A stretch of DNA of 64,000 nt from Bradyrhizobium xenonodulans (GTDB lineage: Bacteria; Pseudomonadota; Alphaproteobacteria; Rhizobiales; Xanthobacteraceae). Location: assembly GCF_027594865.1 (NCBI RefSeq), contig NZ_CP089391.1, positions 6,602,501 to 6,666,500 of the forward strand. The letters are read 5' to 3'. The notes under the pieces are model-generated. The model worked only from the letters and a program-made list of their open reading frames with translations, was not told the DNA's origin and searched no databases. Both the position numbers and the translations under genes were made by a program. Each line of letters begins with the position of its first letter. Position 1 is the first letter of the stretch. Positions 1 to 8,048 of this stretch are shown here, piece after piece.

Positions 1-243
1 TGCTTCGTGCGCTCGCGTGTCGACGCCGCCGGCAATGCCGGCCGCCCGACCGTGAACTGCGGTGTGCGCGTCGCCGAAGGCGCGCACCGCGCCTACGTCA
101 CCGACTTCATCCGCGACGCCCGCGCCGGCGGCTGCGCGCAAGGCGTGCCGCCCGCCAATCTCGGCTTCCGCCTGGTGCGGGAGGAGACGTCCTGGGTCGC
201 GAGCGTGTCGGCGCGGTGGGGCAAGGTGTGGATGAGGTCGTAG
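1..243 (+). CDS. 3' end of a SUMF1/formylglycine-generating-enzyme-like protein (partial)
   Basis: The reading frame is open from the first base of the window to a TAG at 241-243 and gives 80 residues. The stretch ending in NLGFRLVRE resembles the C-terminal core of the FGE-sulfatase (SUMF1) fold, whose members usually end shortly after a GFRV/GFRL motif. Here about 18 more residues follow. The 5' part lies outside the window, so domain content and function cannot be checked. The stop lies 13 bases before a palindromic repeat that carries an insertion sequence. The family call rests on one short motif; the frame may instead belong to an unrelated protein. Confidence 0.4.
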   Translation, partial: CFVRSRVDAAGNAGRPTVNCGVRVAEGAHRAYVTDFIRDARAGGCAQGVPPANLGFRLVREETSWVASVSARWGKVWMRS

Positions 244-255
244 CTGAGCGTCCTG

Positions 256-273
256 CTGTCATTGCCCGCGAAG
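256..273. repeat. left fragment of a RIME-like palindromic repeat split by the IS
   Basis: CTGTCATTGCCCGC followed by GAAG. It forms the left arm and loop of a terminal hairpin whose other arm, GCGGGCAAT, lies at 1549-1557 beyond the insertion sequence. GAAG is present on both sides of the IS (270-273 and 1545-1548). Confidence 0.8.
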
Positions 274-324
274 TGTTCAGACCGGGGACATAGCTGACAC
301 CTGTTCGGACACATCACTGACAGG
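274..324. repeat. left end of the IS with modular terminal repeat
   Basis: Reading inward the order is TGTTCAGACCGG (274-285), GACATAGCTGACAC (287-300), TGTTCGGA (302-309), ATCACTGACAGG (313-324). The same modules occur at the right end with the second and fourth exchanged. The transposase stop codon (277-279) lies inside the outermost module. Confidence 0.8.
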
Positions 325-1455
325 TTGGCCATTGGTCAAGTCGATTGATGCGACCTGCCAGCTGGCGAAGAAGATTCCGTAGCGACCGTCGCGGTCGAGC
401 TGCCTGATGGCCAACTGCTCGCCGCAGAAGGCTTGAGGGACTTTCCACATCTGCCCTTTGAAGGCGATGTAGCTCCGGGTCGAGGAGGCGGTGCGAACGA
501 TCTCCCCGGCGTCGTATTGCACCTTCGGCACACGATCGGGCATGGCGCGAGAACTCGGCCGGTAGCGATCGGCGGGGATACCCATGCCGAGGCTTTCATG
601 TGGCCGCTCCAGATTGTAGATCGTGCGCCAGTTGTCGAGGGCGCGCTGAACTTCCGCCAGGGTGCGGAACGTGTGCAGAGCGAACACTTCCGCTTTCAAG
701 CTGCGATGGAAGCGTTCGTTCTTGCCTCGGCCCTGAGGATGGCGTGGCCTGGCGTGGATCACCCTGACGCCGAGCTTGAGCAGCCATACCTTCAGCGAGG
801 TCCAGCGAGCGCCGGACGTGTCGCCCCAGGGAGATCCATTGTCGAGGTAAAAGGCCTCTGGCATCCCATAGCGTCGAAAAGTGTCGGTCAGGTGTTTCTG
901 CACGTCTGGGCGCCGCTCGTTGGCGCATGCCTTCAGACACAGGGCATAGCGCGAGTGGTCATCGACCATGGTGAGCGGATGGCAACGCCTCCCGTCGGCA
1001 AGCGGCATGTGACCCTTGAAGTCCATCTGCCAAAGCTGATTGGGCGCATCCTTCTCGAACCGGTGGTCTGAAGGGCTTGGCGAAGCCTTCTCGCTCGGCT
1101 TGATCCGCTCATTCCGGCACAGGATCTGATGGACCGTCGAAGGCACAGGCACAGCCTGGCCGTCGCGCTTCAGGCAATGGGCAATCTTGCGCGCCCCCCA
1201 GGCTGGATGCTTGTCCCGCACAGCCAGGATTTGCGCCTCCACCGCAGGCTCGCTGCGCCTGGGCATGCTCTTCGGACGACGCGGCTGATCCGCCAGATCA
1301 TGGTCGCCAGCCTGCCAACGCCGCAACCATTTATAGCCCACGTCAGGGCTGATTCCGAACCGCCGGCACAACTCTCGCCGGTTCGCTCCTTCCTGTAAGG
1401 CAAGCCGCACAAACTCGCGTCGCTGATCCATTACCGACACCTCGTTCCAGGGCAT
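277..1455 (-). CDS. IS481-family transposase
   Basis: A DDE transposase of 392 residues. The N-terminal 60 residues form a helix-turn-helix region (LCRRFGISPDVGYKWLRRW), and an integrase-core (rve) catalytic domain follows. The likely catalytic triad is the Asp of WQMDFKG, the Asp of YLDNGSPWG and the Glu of KNERFHRSLK. The frame is unbroken. I chose the ATG at 1455 because GGAGG lies 7-8 bases upstream and the MPWNEVSV start is typical of this family. An in-frame ATG at 1488 would fall inside the right terminal repeat and lacks such a site. The stop codon sits within the left terminal repeat. Confidence 0.95.
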   Translation of the reverse strand: MPWNEVSVMDQRREFVRLALQEGANRRELCRRFGISPDVGYKWLRRWQAGDHDLADQPRRPKSMPRRSEPAVEAQILAVRDKHPAWGARKIAHCLKRDGQAVPVPSTVHQILCRNERIKPSEKASPSPSDHRFEKDAPNQLWQMDFKGHMPLADGRRCHPLTMVDDHSRYALCLKACANERRPDVQKHLTDTFRRYGMPEAFYLDNGSPWGDTSGARWTSLKVWLLKLGVRVIHARPRHPQGRGKNERFHRSLKAEVFALHTFRTLAEVQRALDNWRTIYNLERPHESLGMGIPADRYRPSSRAMPDRVPKVQYDAGEIVRTASSTRSYIAFKGQMWKVPQAFCGEQLAIRQLDRDGRYGIFFASWQVASIDLTNGQPVSDVSEQVSAMSPV

Positions 1456-1494
1456 GGACGGCCTCCCAAATCGACCAATCCAGCCCATTGTGAT

Positions 1495-1544
1495 GTGTCA
1501 GCTATGTCTCCGAACACCCGTCAGTGATCTGTCCGGTCTAAACA
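1495..1544. repeat. right end of the IS with modular terminal repeat
   Basis: Reading inward from 1544 on the minus strand the order is TGTTTAGACCGG, ATCACTGACGGG (1517-1528), TGTTCGGA, GACATAGCTGACAC (1495-1508). The two longer modules are in the opposite order to the left end. Confidence 0.8.
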
Positions 1545-1634
1545 GAAGGCGGGCAATCCAGTATTCCGAGACGGCGGTGATTGAACCGAGAAGCCGCAGC
1601 GTACTGGATGCCCCGCCTGCGCGGGGCATGACAG
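1545..1634. repeat. right fragment of the RIME-like palindromic repeat
   Basis: It holds the second arm of the interrupted hairpin (GCGGGCAAT, 1549-1557), an inner inverted pair ATCCAGTA/TACTGGAT (1556-1563 and 1602-1609), and a second terminal hairpin ATGCCCCGC-CTGC-GCGGGGCAT (1608-1629) ending in GACAG. Joined to 256-273, with one GAAG copy removed, it is a repeat of about 104 bp with inverted ends CTGTCAT. Short mosaic palindromes of this kind are common between genes in rhizobia. Confidence 0.8.
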
Positions 1635-1699
1635 CGCGAAATGTGGAAAGCGCACTGCGTTGAACAACGCGCCATCGGGCCAGCGACGTCACAAACGAA

Positions 1700-1725
1700 A
1701 ACGGCCGAGACGACGCCCGGCCGTT
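1700..1725 (-). terminator. probable terminator of scoAB
   Basis: Stem AACGGCCG/CGGCCGTT with a 10-base loop, 22 bases past the scoB stop. On the minus strand it is followed by TTCGTTTG, a modest T-rich run. Confidence 0.55.
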
Positions 1726-1747
1726 CGCATTCATTACAATTGCTGTC

Positions 1748-2398
1748 TTACGTGTTCTTCAGCGCGACGCGGAATTCGGCTTCGGTCTTGGCCTTGACCT
1801 CGTCGAGCGAGACGCCGTCGGCGAGCTCGATCAGGGCCATGCCGCCGTCGCCGTGCTTGTCGATGGTGAACACGGCCAAATCGGTGACGACCATGTCGAC
1901 CACGCGCTCGCCGGTCAGCGGCAGGTTGCACTTCTTGAGCAGCTTCGAGCCGTCCTTGGCCGAATGCTCCATCACCACGACGACGCGCTTGACGCCGGCG
2001 ACGAGATCCATCGCGCCGCCCATGCCCTTGACCATCTTGCCGGGGATCATCCAGTTGGCGAGATCGCCGTTCTGGGCGACCTGCATGGCGCCGAGGATCG
2101 AAAGGTCCATGTGGCCGCCGCGGATCATGCCGAAGGAATCCGCGCTCGAGAAATACGAGGTCGAGGGCAATTCGCTCACGGTCTGCTTGCCGGCATTGAT
2201 GAGGTCGGCGTCTTCCTCGCCCTCATAGGGAAACGGTCCCATGCCGAGCATGCCGTTCTCGCTCTGCAGGCTGACATCCACGCCGTCGGGGATGAAGTTC
2301 GAGACCAGCGTCGGGATGCCGATGCCGAGATTGACGTAGTAGCCGTCACGCAGTTCCTTTGCGGCGCGCGCAGCCATCTGTTCACGGGTCCAGGCCAT
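1748..2398 (-). CDS. scoB: 3-oxoacid CoA-transferase subunit B
   Basis: Beta subunit of a class I CoA-transferase, 216 residues, the usual length. It transfers CoA from succinyl-CoA to acetoacetate or a related 3-oxoacid, in the cytoplasm. The [10 protein letters not shown] segment carries the Glu expected to form the glutamyl-CoA thioester, and GIGIPTLV near the N-terminus is typical of the family. The ATG at 2398 has AGGAGAG just upstream. It lies 15 bases after subunit A, so the two form an operon. The acceptor cannot be told from sequence: acetoacetate (ketone-body or PHB use) and 3-oxoadipate (PcaJ) are both possible. No PHB or beta-ketoadipate genes lie nearby. Confidence 0.9.
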   Translation of the reverse strand: MAWTREQMAARAAKELRDGYYVNLGIGIPTLVSNFIPDGVDVSLQSENGMLGMGPFPYEGEEDADLINAGKQTVSELPSTSYFSSADSFGMIRGGHMDLSILGAMQVAQNGDLANWMIPGKMVKGMGGAMDLVAGVKRVVVVMEHSAKDGSKLLKKCNLPLTGERVVDMVVTDLAVFTIDKHGDGGMALIELADGVSLDEVKAKTEAEFRVALKNT

Positions 2399-2413
2399 GT
2401 GGCTCTCCTGATC

Positions 2414-3121
2414 TTAAGCGGCGTTGCGCGGGCGGGTGTTGCGGAATTCGATGCGCTTCTTGGCCGTACCGACCTCGACGATGCGCTTCACGAAGATGCC
2501 GGGCGTGTGGATGTGGTCGGGATTGAGTTCACCGGCCGGAACCAGATGCTCGACCTCGGCCACCGTGATCTTGGCGGCGGTCGCCATCATCGGGTTAAAG
2601 TTGCGCGCGGTCTTGCGGTAGATGAGGTTGCCGGCGGTGTCGCCCTTCCAGGCGTGCACGATGGCGAGGTCGGCGAACAGGCCGCGCTCCATCAGGTATT
2701 TCTCGCCGTCGAACTCCTTCACTTCCTTGCCTTCGGCGATCAGCGTGCCGACGCCGGTCTTGGTGTAGAAGGCTGGGATACCGGCGCCGCCGGCGCGGAT
2801 GCGCTCGGCCAGCGTGCCCTGCGGATTGAATTCGAGTTCCAGCTCGCCGGCGAGGAATTGCTGAGCGAACAGCTTGTTCTCGCCGACATAGGACGAGATC
2901 ATCTTCTTGATCTGGCGGGTTTCCAGCAGGCGGCTGAGGCCGATGCCGTCGACGCCGGCATTGTTGGAGACGACCGTCAGGCCCTTGACGCCGGACTCGC
3001 GGATCGCGTCCGACAGCGCCTCGGCGATGCCGCAGAGGCCGAAGCCGCCCGACATGATCATCATGTTGTCTTTCAGAATGCCGTCGAGAGCCGACTTGGC
3101 GTCGGGATAGACCTTGTTCAT
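2414..3121 (-). CDS. scoA: 3-oxoacid CoA-transferase subunit A
   Basis: Alpha subunit of the same heteromeric class I CoA-transferase, 235 residues. It has the N-terminal glycine-rich CoA-binding segment MSGGFGLCGIAEAL and the family segment VVSNNAGVDGIGLSRLL. It is the first gene of the two-gene minus-strand operon. The 288 bases between its start and the divergent AsmA-like gene should carry the promoter; I see no strong consensus there. Confidence 0.9.
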   Translation of the reverse strand: MNKVYPDAKSALDGILKDNMMIMSGGFGLCGIAEALSDAIRESGVKGLTVVSNNAGVDGIGLSRLLETRQIKKMISSYVGENKLFAQQFLAGELELEFNPQGTLAERIRAGGAGIPAFYTKTGVGTLIAEGKEVKEFDGEKYLMERGLFADLAIVHAWKGDTAGNLIYRKTARNFNPMMATAAKITVAEVEHLVPAGELNPDHIHTPGIFVKRIVEVGTAKKRIEFRNTRPRNAA

Positions 3122-3409
3122 GCAAATGACCTTCGACTGAACCTTCGGCTTGCGGGCGTCGCGCCTTATTGGCGGCGATTATTAGGCGAAATCCTCCAAA
3201 GCCGTCAATGATACGGGGTTCTCCGTTCCGTCCCTGGGTGATAGAAGCTGCCCACGCCGTGGGCAGAACCGCCCGCGGCCTTGAAAGCGACAAGAAAACC
3301 CATCAAGTTGCGGCACTTAACATCATAGGGCTTGGGCGTGGGGCGCGCAGGTTTCCCGGCCCGCCCTTCCGGCTCCAACGACCAACCCGATCAGGACACG
3401 CCATTGACC

Positions 3410-5338
3410 ATGGCCCAAGGAATGAAGCGCCTCGGGACGCCGATCGCGGCGCTGCTCGGCGTCGTGCTGATCGCCCTGATCGCGACCTCCTGGCTCATCA
3501 ACCGCGACGCGTTGCGCAGGGCGGTGGAAGCACAGATCCGTGACGTCACCGGGCTCGAACTCAATGTCGCAGGCAGCATCGACATCTCCGTGCTGCCGGC
3601 GAGCTACATCTCCTTCCATGACGTCGGCCTGAAGGGCGGCGGCACCAGCGACCCTGCGCTCCATGTCGACGTGCTGACCGCCAATCTGCGGCTGCTGCCG
3701 CTGCTGCTGCAACGGTTCGAGATCGCCGACCTGACGCTGCTGCGGCCGCGCATCCATGTCAGCCTGAAGCCGGATGGCGAGAGCAACTGGACGCCCTTCA
3801 TCCAGACCATCGCCCGCACGATGAAGCCCGGCGCGGACAATCAGGTCTCGTTCTCCGAAATCCGGATCCAGGACGGCGTGCTCGACTACGAGGACGCCGC
3901 CACGCACGCCACCGAGAAGTTCGAGGACATCGACCTGTCGCTGGCCTGGCCCTCGATCTCGCGCTCCTTCGCCGCCACCGGACAGTTCGACTGGCGCGGC
4001 GAGCGCGTCGACGGCACGATCAGCTTCGCCGATTTCGTCGCCGCTCTCTCCGGCGACCGCTCGGGGTTGAAGGCACGGATCGCCAGCGCCCCGCTCAAAC
4101 TCGCCTTCGACGGCAGCGTCGCCAACCGCACCAGCCCGATGATGGAAGGCACGCTCACCATCGACAGCCCGTCGCTGCGCAATGCGCTGCGCTGGGCCGG
4201 CCAGCCGCAGCCCGGCAGCGGCGGCTTCGGCCGCTTCGCGCTGAAGGCGCGCGCCAACGTCGTCGGCCCCTCGATCGCGTTGACCAACGTCAATGTCGAA
4301 CTCGACGGCAATGCCGCCGAAGGCGTGATGACCTACGCCAATAACGGCCGGCAGACGCTGCAAGCGACGCTCGCCGCCGACGCGCTCGACTTCACACCTT
4401 ATATCTCGACCTTCCGCCTGCTCGCCAGCGGCGCACGCGACTGGAACAGGCAGCTGTTCGATCTCAACGGGCTCTCGACCACCGACCTGGACATGCGCCT
4501 GTCGGCAGCCAAGCTGACGGTCGGGCCGACGAAGCTCGGCCGCACCGCGATCGGCGCCAATTTGCGCAACGGCACGCTGGCGCTTTCGGTCGGCGAGGCC
4601 CAGGTCTATGGCGGCATCGCCAAGGGCTCGTTCGGGATCGCGCGCTCCGACACCGTCGCCGACATCAAGGCGCAATTCCAGTTCACCGATGTCGATCTTC
4701 AGGCCTGCGCCTCCGAACTGTTCGGCCTCAACAAGCTCTCGGGGCGCGGCAACATCAACGTCTCGCTCCTCGCCTCCGGCTCGAGCCCGTTCGGCCTCGT
4801 GCAGTCGCTCGACGGCACCGCCACCGTGACCGGACATGACGGCGCGATCGCGGGCTTCAATGCCGAGCAGCTCCTGAAGCGGCTGGAGCGGCGGCCGCTG
4901 TCTGGTGGCGGCAATTTCCGCAACGGCTCGACCCCTTACAACAACCTCACCATCGCGGTGAAATTCTCCGACGGGGTCGCCACCGCCGAGGACATCCGCG
5001 TCGAAGGGCCGGCGGCGAAGATCACGCTGACCGGCACCGCCTCGGTGCCGACGCGCGAATACGACATGAAGGGCGTCGCCAGCCTCAACACCACGTCCGG
5101 CTTCGAACTGCCCTTCGTGGTGCAGGGTCCCTGGGACGATCCGCTGATCTTCCCCGATCCGGAAAGCCTGATCCGCCGCTCGCCGGCCTCGGCGCCGCTG
5201 CTCGACATGTTGAAGGACCGCAAGGGAGGCGATGCCGTGCGCTCCGCGATCGAGCGCATCACCGGCAGCGGAAAGCGCCCCGCGCCGGCAGAATCGCCGA
5301 CAGCGGAGAACGCCAAGGAAGGCGCGAAGTCCAACTAG
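3410..5338 (+). CDS. AsmA-family protein
   Basis: 642 residues. One N-terminal membrane helix (PIAALLGVVLIALIATSWLI) is followed by a large periplasmic beta-rich region, as in AsmA/TamB-like proteins that are thought to help move lipids to the outer membrane. The segment LRRAVEAQIRDVTGLELNVAGSIDISVLP is the usual AsmA start, and the C-terminal third matches the conserved AsmA core. I chose the ATG at 3410, with CAGGA about 12 bases upstream. A TTG further upstream (3332) would add 26 hydrophilic residues before the helix and is less likely. It is single and convergent with dctA. The exact lipid substrate is unknown. Confidence 0.85.
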   Translation: MAQGMKRLGTPIAALLGVVLIALIATSWLINRDALRRAVEAQIRDVTGLELNVAGSIDISVLPASYISFHDVGLKGGGTSDPALHVDVLTANLRLLPLLLQRFEIADLTLLRPRIHVSLKPDGESNWTPFIQTIARTMKPGADNQVSFSEIRIQDGVLDYEDAATHATEKFEDIDLSLAWPSISRSFAATGQFDWRGERVDGTISFADFVAALSGDRSGLKARIASAPLKLAFDGSVANRTSPMMEGTLTIDSPSLRNALRWAGQPQPGSGGFGRFALKARANVVGPSIALTNVNVELDGNAAEGVMTYANNGRQTLQATLAADALDFTPYISTFRLLASGARDWNRQLFDLNGLSTTDLDMRLSAAKLTVGPTKLGRTAIGANLRNGTLALSVGEAQVYGGIAKGSFGIARSDTVADIKAQFQFTDVDLQACASELFGLNKLSGRGNINVSLLASGSSPFGLVQSLDGTATVTGHDGAIAGFNAEQLLKRLERRPLSGGGNFRNGSTPYNNLTIAVKFSDGVATAEDIRVEGPAAKITLTGTASVPTREYDMKGVASLNTTSGFELPFVVQGPWDDPLIFPDPESLIRRSPASAPLLDMLKDRKGGDAVRSAIERITGSGKRPAPAESPTAENAKEGAKSN

Positions 5339-5414
5339 AGCGATCGACGCCCCTCTCTTGGGGGTGGCTGCCTGCGCACCACGGGCTCGACTTGCCAGAC
5401 TCAATACCGCGACG

Positions 5415-6800
5415 TCAGGCGGCCGATTGCGTCGTCGAAATCCAACTCTTGTCCTCCCGCACCGCTGTTGCGGCCGCGATCTTCGTGCCGGTCGCGACCG
5501 CGACAGTGCCGCTCTGTCCCAGTTCACGGGCCAATACCTCACGGTCACAGGCGTCCTCCCACAGCGAAACGGTGATGGCTGCAACACAGTTGCTGATCAT
5601 ACTGGTCAGCGCCCGCGCCTCCGACATGAAGCGGTCGATGCCGACAAGCAGCGCCACGCCAGTCACGGGCAAATCCGGCATGACGGAGAGGGTCGCGACA
5701 AGCGCGACGAAGCCGCTGCCAGTGACACCCGCCGCCCCTTTGGACGTCAGCAGCATCAGTCCGAGCATCGCCGCGATCTGTCCCCATGACAGGTGAATGT
5801 CGCAGGCTTGCGCGATAAAGATGGACGCCAGGGTGAGGTAGATGGCGCTGCCGTCCAGATTGAAAGAGTAGCCCATCGGCAACACGAGCCCCGAAACGCC
5901 TTTCCGGCATCCAAGTTGCTCCAGTTTGCGCAGCGCGCCGGGCAGCGCCGGCTCCGACGATGACGTGCCGAGCACGATCAGCAGCTCTTCCTTGAAGTAG
6001 CGGATGGTCTTCCACAGGCTGAAGCCGTTCAGTCGCGCCAGCGCCCCAAGCACGACGACCACGAAAACGGAGCAGGCGATATAGAATGTCAGGATCAGCA
6101 GTCCGAGCGAGCCAATCGAACGGATGCCATAGCGGCCCACCGTGAACGCCATGGCGCCAAAGGCGCCGAGCGGGGCAAGCTTCATGACGAAACCGAAGGC
6201 CACAAACAGCACATGAGAGAACGAGGTGACGGCCTTGGTCACCATCACACCGTCGTCACCGGCGCGGCTCAGCCCAAAGGCGATGAGGATGGAGACCAGC
6301 AGGACCGGCAGCACTTCGCCATCGGCAAACGCGCCAAAGAAGGAATGCGGGATGATGTGCAGCATGAAGTCGGCAAATCCGCTCGCAGCTGCCTGCTTCG
6401 CGAATTTCGCGGCCACCGACGGATCGAGCGTATTGACGGACACATGCATGCCGACGCCCGGCTGGATCAGCGATACTGCAATCAGTCCAGCCAGCAGTGC
6501 GAGCACGGTCAGCAGGTAGAACAGCGCCATGGATTTCACCAGCGTGCGGCCGACTTCGCGCGAATCGCTGATGCTGTTGATGCCGCTGACGATGGTGCAG
6601 AACACGATCGGCGCGATCATCATCTTGACCAGCTTGACGAAGCCGTCACCAAAAGGCTTCAGCGCGGCGCCAAATTCAGGCCACAGATGGCCGGTGAGGA
6701 CACCCAGCATGAGGCCAATCAGCACCTGGACGTAGAGAATCCGGTAAAACGGCTTTCGCACCTCACTGTTCGCGGGCTCAACCAGCGCTTGCTTGTGCAT
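5415..6800 (-). CDS. dctA: C4-dicarboxylate:cation symporter DctA
   Basis: 461 residues, a sodium/proton-coupled dicarboxylate symporter of the DAACS family in the inner membrane. Recognisable parts are the N-terminal helix FYRILYVQVLIGLMLGVLTGHLWP, the serine-rich reentrant loop LGTSSSEPALP, and the cation-site region GYSFNLDGSAIY. In rhizobia DctA imports succinate, fumarate and malate and is needed for symbiotic nitrogen fixation. Here the gene lies 55 bases downstream of a PrpF/GalD-type isomerase, so it may serve an unusual dicarboxylate or tricarboxylate. Start at ATG 6800 with GGGAG about 10 bases upstream; ATG 6815 is an alternative. No dctB/dctD pair is adjacent. Confidence 0.92.
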   Translation of the reverse strand: MHKQALVEPANSEVRKPFYRILYVQVLIGLMLGVLTGHLWPEFGAALKPFGDGFVKLVKMMIAPIVFCTIVSGINSISDSREVGRTLVKSMALFYLLTVLALLAGLIAVSLIQPGVGMHVSVNTLDPSVAAKFAKQAAASGFADFMLHIIPHSFFGAFADGEVLPVLLVSILIAFGLSRAGDDGVMVTKAVTSFSHVLFVAFGFVMKLAPLGAFGAMAFTVGRYGIRSIGSLGLLILTFYIACSVFVVVVLGALARLNGFSLWKTIRYFKEELLIVLGTSSSEPALPGALRKLEQLGCRKGVSGLVLPMGYSFNLDGSAIYLTLASIFIAQACDIHLSWGQIAAMLGLMLLTSKGAAGVTGSGFVALVATLSVMPDLPVTGVALLVGIDRFMSEARALTSMISNCVAAITVSLWEDACDREVLARELGQSGTVAVATGTKIAAATAVREDKSWISTTQSAA

Positions 6801-6855
6801 TCTCGTTTCTCCCATGGCTCTGATTTTTTCTTGATGGCTTCGAAGGCGGCGGGCT

Positions 6856-7929
6856 TCAGGCCGCCAGGACCGACTGAGGCACGTGCGATCGACGGGCGAA
6901 AACATGGCCCTCGAAAATCCGCCGGGCCGTCCGCTGCACCCGGGCAACCGGGCCGGGCTCCAGGCGAACCACAAGCTGGCCGGAGGGATGGGCGAGCGTG
7001 ATCGACACCGGCGGCGCCAGCGGTCCGACCATCTCTGCGGCGATCGTTCCGGGCGTGACACAGGCCGTCGCGATCGCGACGGCGCCGGTCACCGCCAGCG
7101 CGCTATGGCAGTCGTGCGGCATGAAGTAGCGGGTGTTCAATGCCGCCTCGCCCGCGGGCGCAATCAGAACCGGCTTCGGGATCACCATTGCCGCAGAATT
7201 CGGAAAGCCCATCCGGCGTCCGGCCTGGATGCGCAGATGCTCGAGACGCGCGCGGAAGCCGCTGTCGGCGAAGTCCGAGGGCACCTCACGGCCGCTCCAG
7301 CCCAGATCCGCCGCGCGGACCAGCATGACCGGCATAGCCGCGTCGATGCAGGTGACGTCGATCCCTTCGATCCGGTCGACCGGTCGTCCCGTGGGCAGGA
7401 GGCGACCGGTGCGTGCGCCGGCCGCGTTGGGGAACGACAGTTCGATCGGCGCGGCCGTTCCTGGTACACCGTCGATCCGTGCCTCGCCCTCGTAGGTCAC
7501 CCGCCCTCCGGGTGTGGCAACGGTCGCATCAATCAGCTTGCCGGTGTTGACATTGTGGATGCGCACATGGGTGCGATCTGCGGCAGCGGTGACCAGCCCG
7601 GCTTCGATCGCGAACGGCCCCACCGCCGCCAGCATATTTCCGCAGTTCGGCGAGGTATCGACGATGCCTTCACGGACCCGCACCTGGGCAAACAGATAGT
7701 CAACGTCGGCGCCGGGCACCGATCCCGGTCCAACGATTGCGACCTTGTTGATCACGGCATTGCCGCCGCCGATCCCATCGATTCCAAGATCGTGCCCACC
7801 TCCCATCACGGACAGCAGGACCGCATCGCGCAATCTGGCGTCGGCTGGAAGATCGCGGGCCAGGAAGAATGGTCCGCGCGAAGTGCCCCCACGCATGACC
7901 ACACAGGGAATGGCAATCTGATCGTTCAT
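6856..7929 (-). CDS. PrpF/GalD-type isomerase (4-oxalomesaconate tautomerase family)
   Basis: 357 residues, a PrpF-fold protein related to diaminopimelate epimerase. It starts with IPCVVMRGGTSRGPFF, typical of the family, and keeps DTSPNCGNML, which carries the conserved Cys of the first half. The second-half segment GFPNSAAMVIPKP is also conserved. Known members move a double bond in tricarboxylic acids: PrpF acts on aconitate or 2-methylaconitate, GalD on 4-oxalomesaconate from gallate. There are no prp or gallate dioxygenase genes nearby, so the substrate is open. It is the first gene of an operon with dctA and is divergent from a LysR gene. Start at ATG 7929; the ribosome-binding site is weak. 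Confidence 0.85.
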   Translation of the reverse strand: MNDQIAIPCVVMRGGTSRGPFFLARDLPADARLRDAVLLSVMGGGHDLGIDGIGGGNAVINKVAIVGPGSVPGADVDYLFAQVRVREGIVDTSPNCGNMLAAVGPFAIEAGLVTAAADRTHVRIHNVNTGKLIDATVATPGGRVTYEGEARIDGVPGTAAPIELSFPNAAGARTGRLLPTGRPVDRIEGIDVTCIDAAMPVMLVRAADLGWSGREVPSDFADSGFRARLEHLRIQAGRRMGFPNSAAMVIPKPVLIAPAGEAALNTRYFMPHDCHSALAVTGAVAIATACVTPGTIAAEMVGPLAPPVSITLAHPSGQLVVRLEPGPVARVQRTARRIFEGHVFARRSHVPQSVLAA

Positions 7930-8002
7930 GGAGTTGTTCCGTTCGGCGACATCTTCGCTCGAACCTGAGCATCCTCGGTCTGAACTCTTTTGTGAAATGC
8001 AA

Positions 8003-8036
8003 ATATCTGAGGTATTATTCCGGATATCGATATAAT
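8003..8036. promoter_or_regulatory. putative LysR-type operator and promoter region
   Basis: Between the divergent isomerase and LysR genes, an imperfect inverted repeat ATATC (8003-8007) ... GATAT (8023-8027) spans 25 bases. LysR regulators bind such interrupted dyads. TATAAT at 8031-8036 could be a -10 element for the LysR gene, 13 bases before its ATG, but no good -35 is visible. Confidence 0.4.
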
Positions 8037-8048
8037 GGAGCTCGCCCA

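Larger units (their letters stand above)
274..1544 (-). mobile_element. intact IS481-family insertion sequence
   Basis: The element is 1,271 bp. It starts with TGTTCAGACCGG at 274 and ends with the inverted counterpart of TGTTTAGACCGG at 1544, so the outer 12 bp match at 11 positions. It is flanked by a 4-bp direct repeat, GAAG (270-273 and 1545-1548), the expected target duplication. It holds one transposase gene on the minus strand that fills nearly all of it. The full-length gene, well-matched ends and perfect target duplication suggest a recent and possibly active copy. It interrupts a RIME-like repeat between the partial gene at 1-243 and scoB. Confidence 0.92.

Noticed and set aside
1853..3211. 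Long plus-strand frame across scoB and scoA
   Set aside because: Antisense to two clear CoA-transferase genes and runs across both and the gap between them.
3323..5587. Long minus-strand frame antisense to the AsmA-like gene
   Set aside because: Composition is dominated by Arg, Gly, Ala and Asp; no domain or ribosome-binding site; the plus strand encodes a recognisable family.
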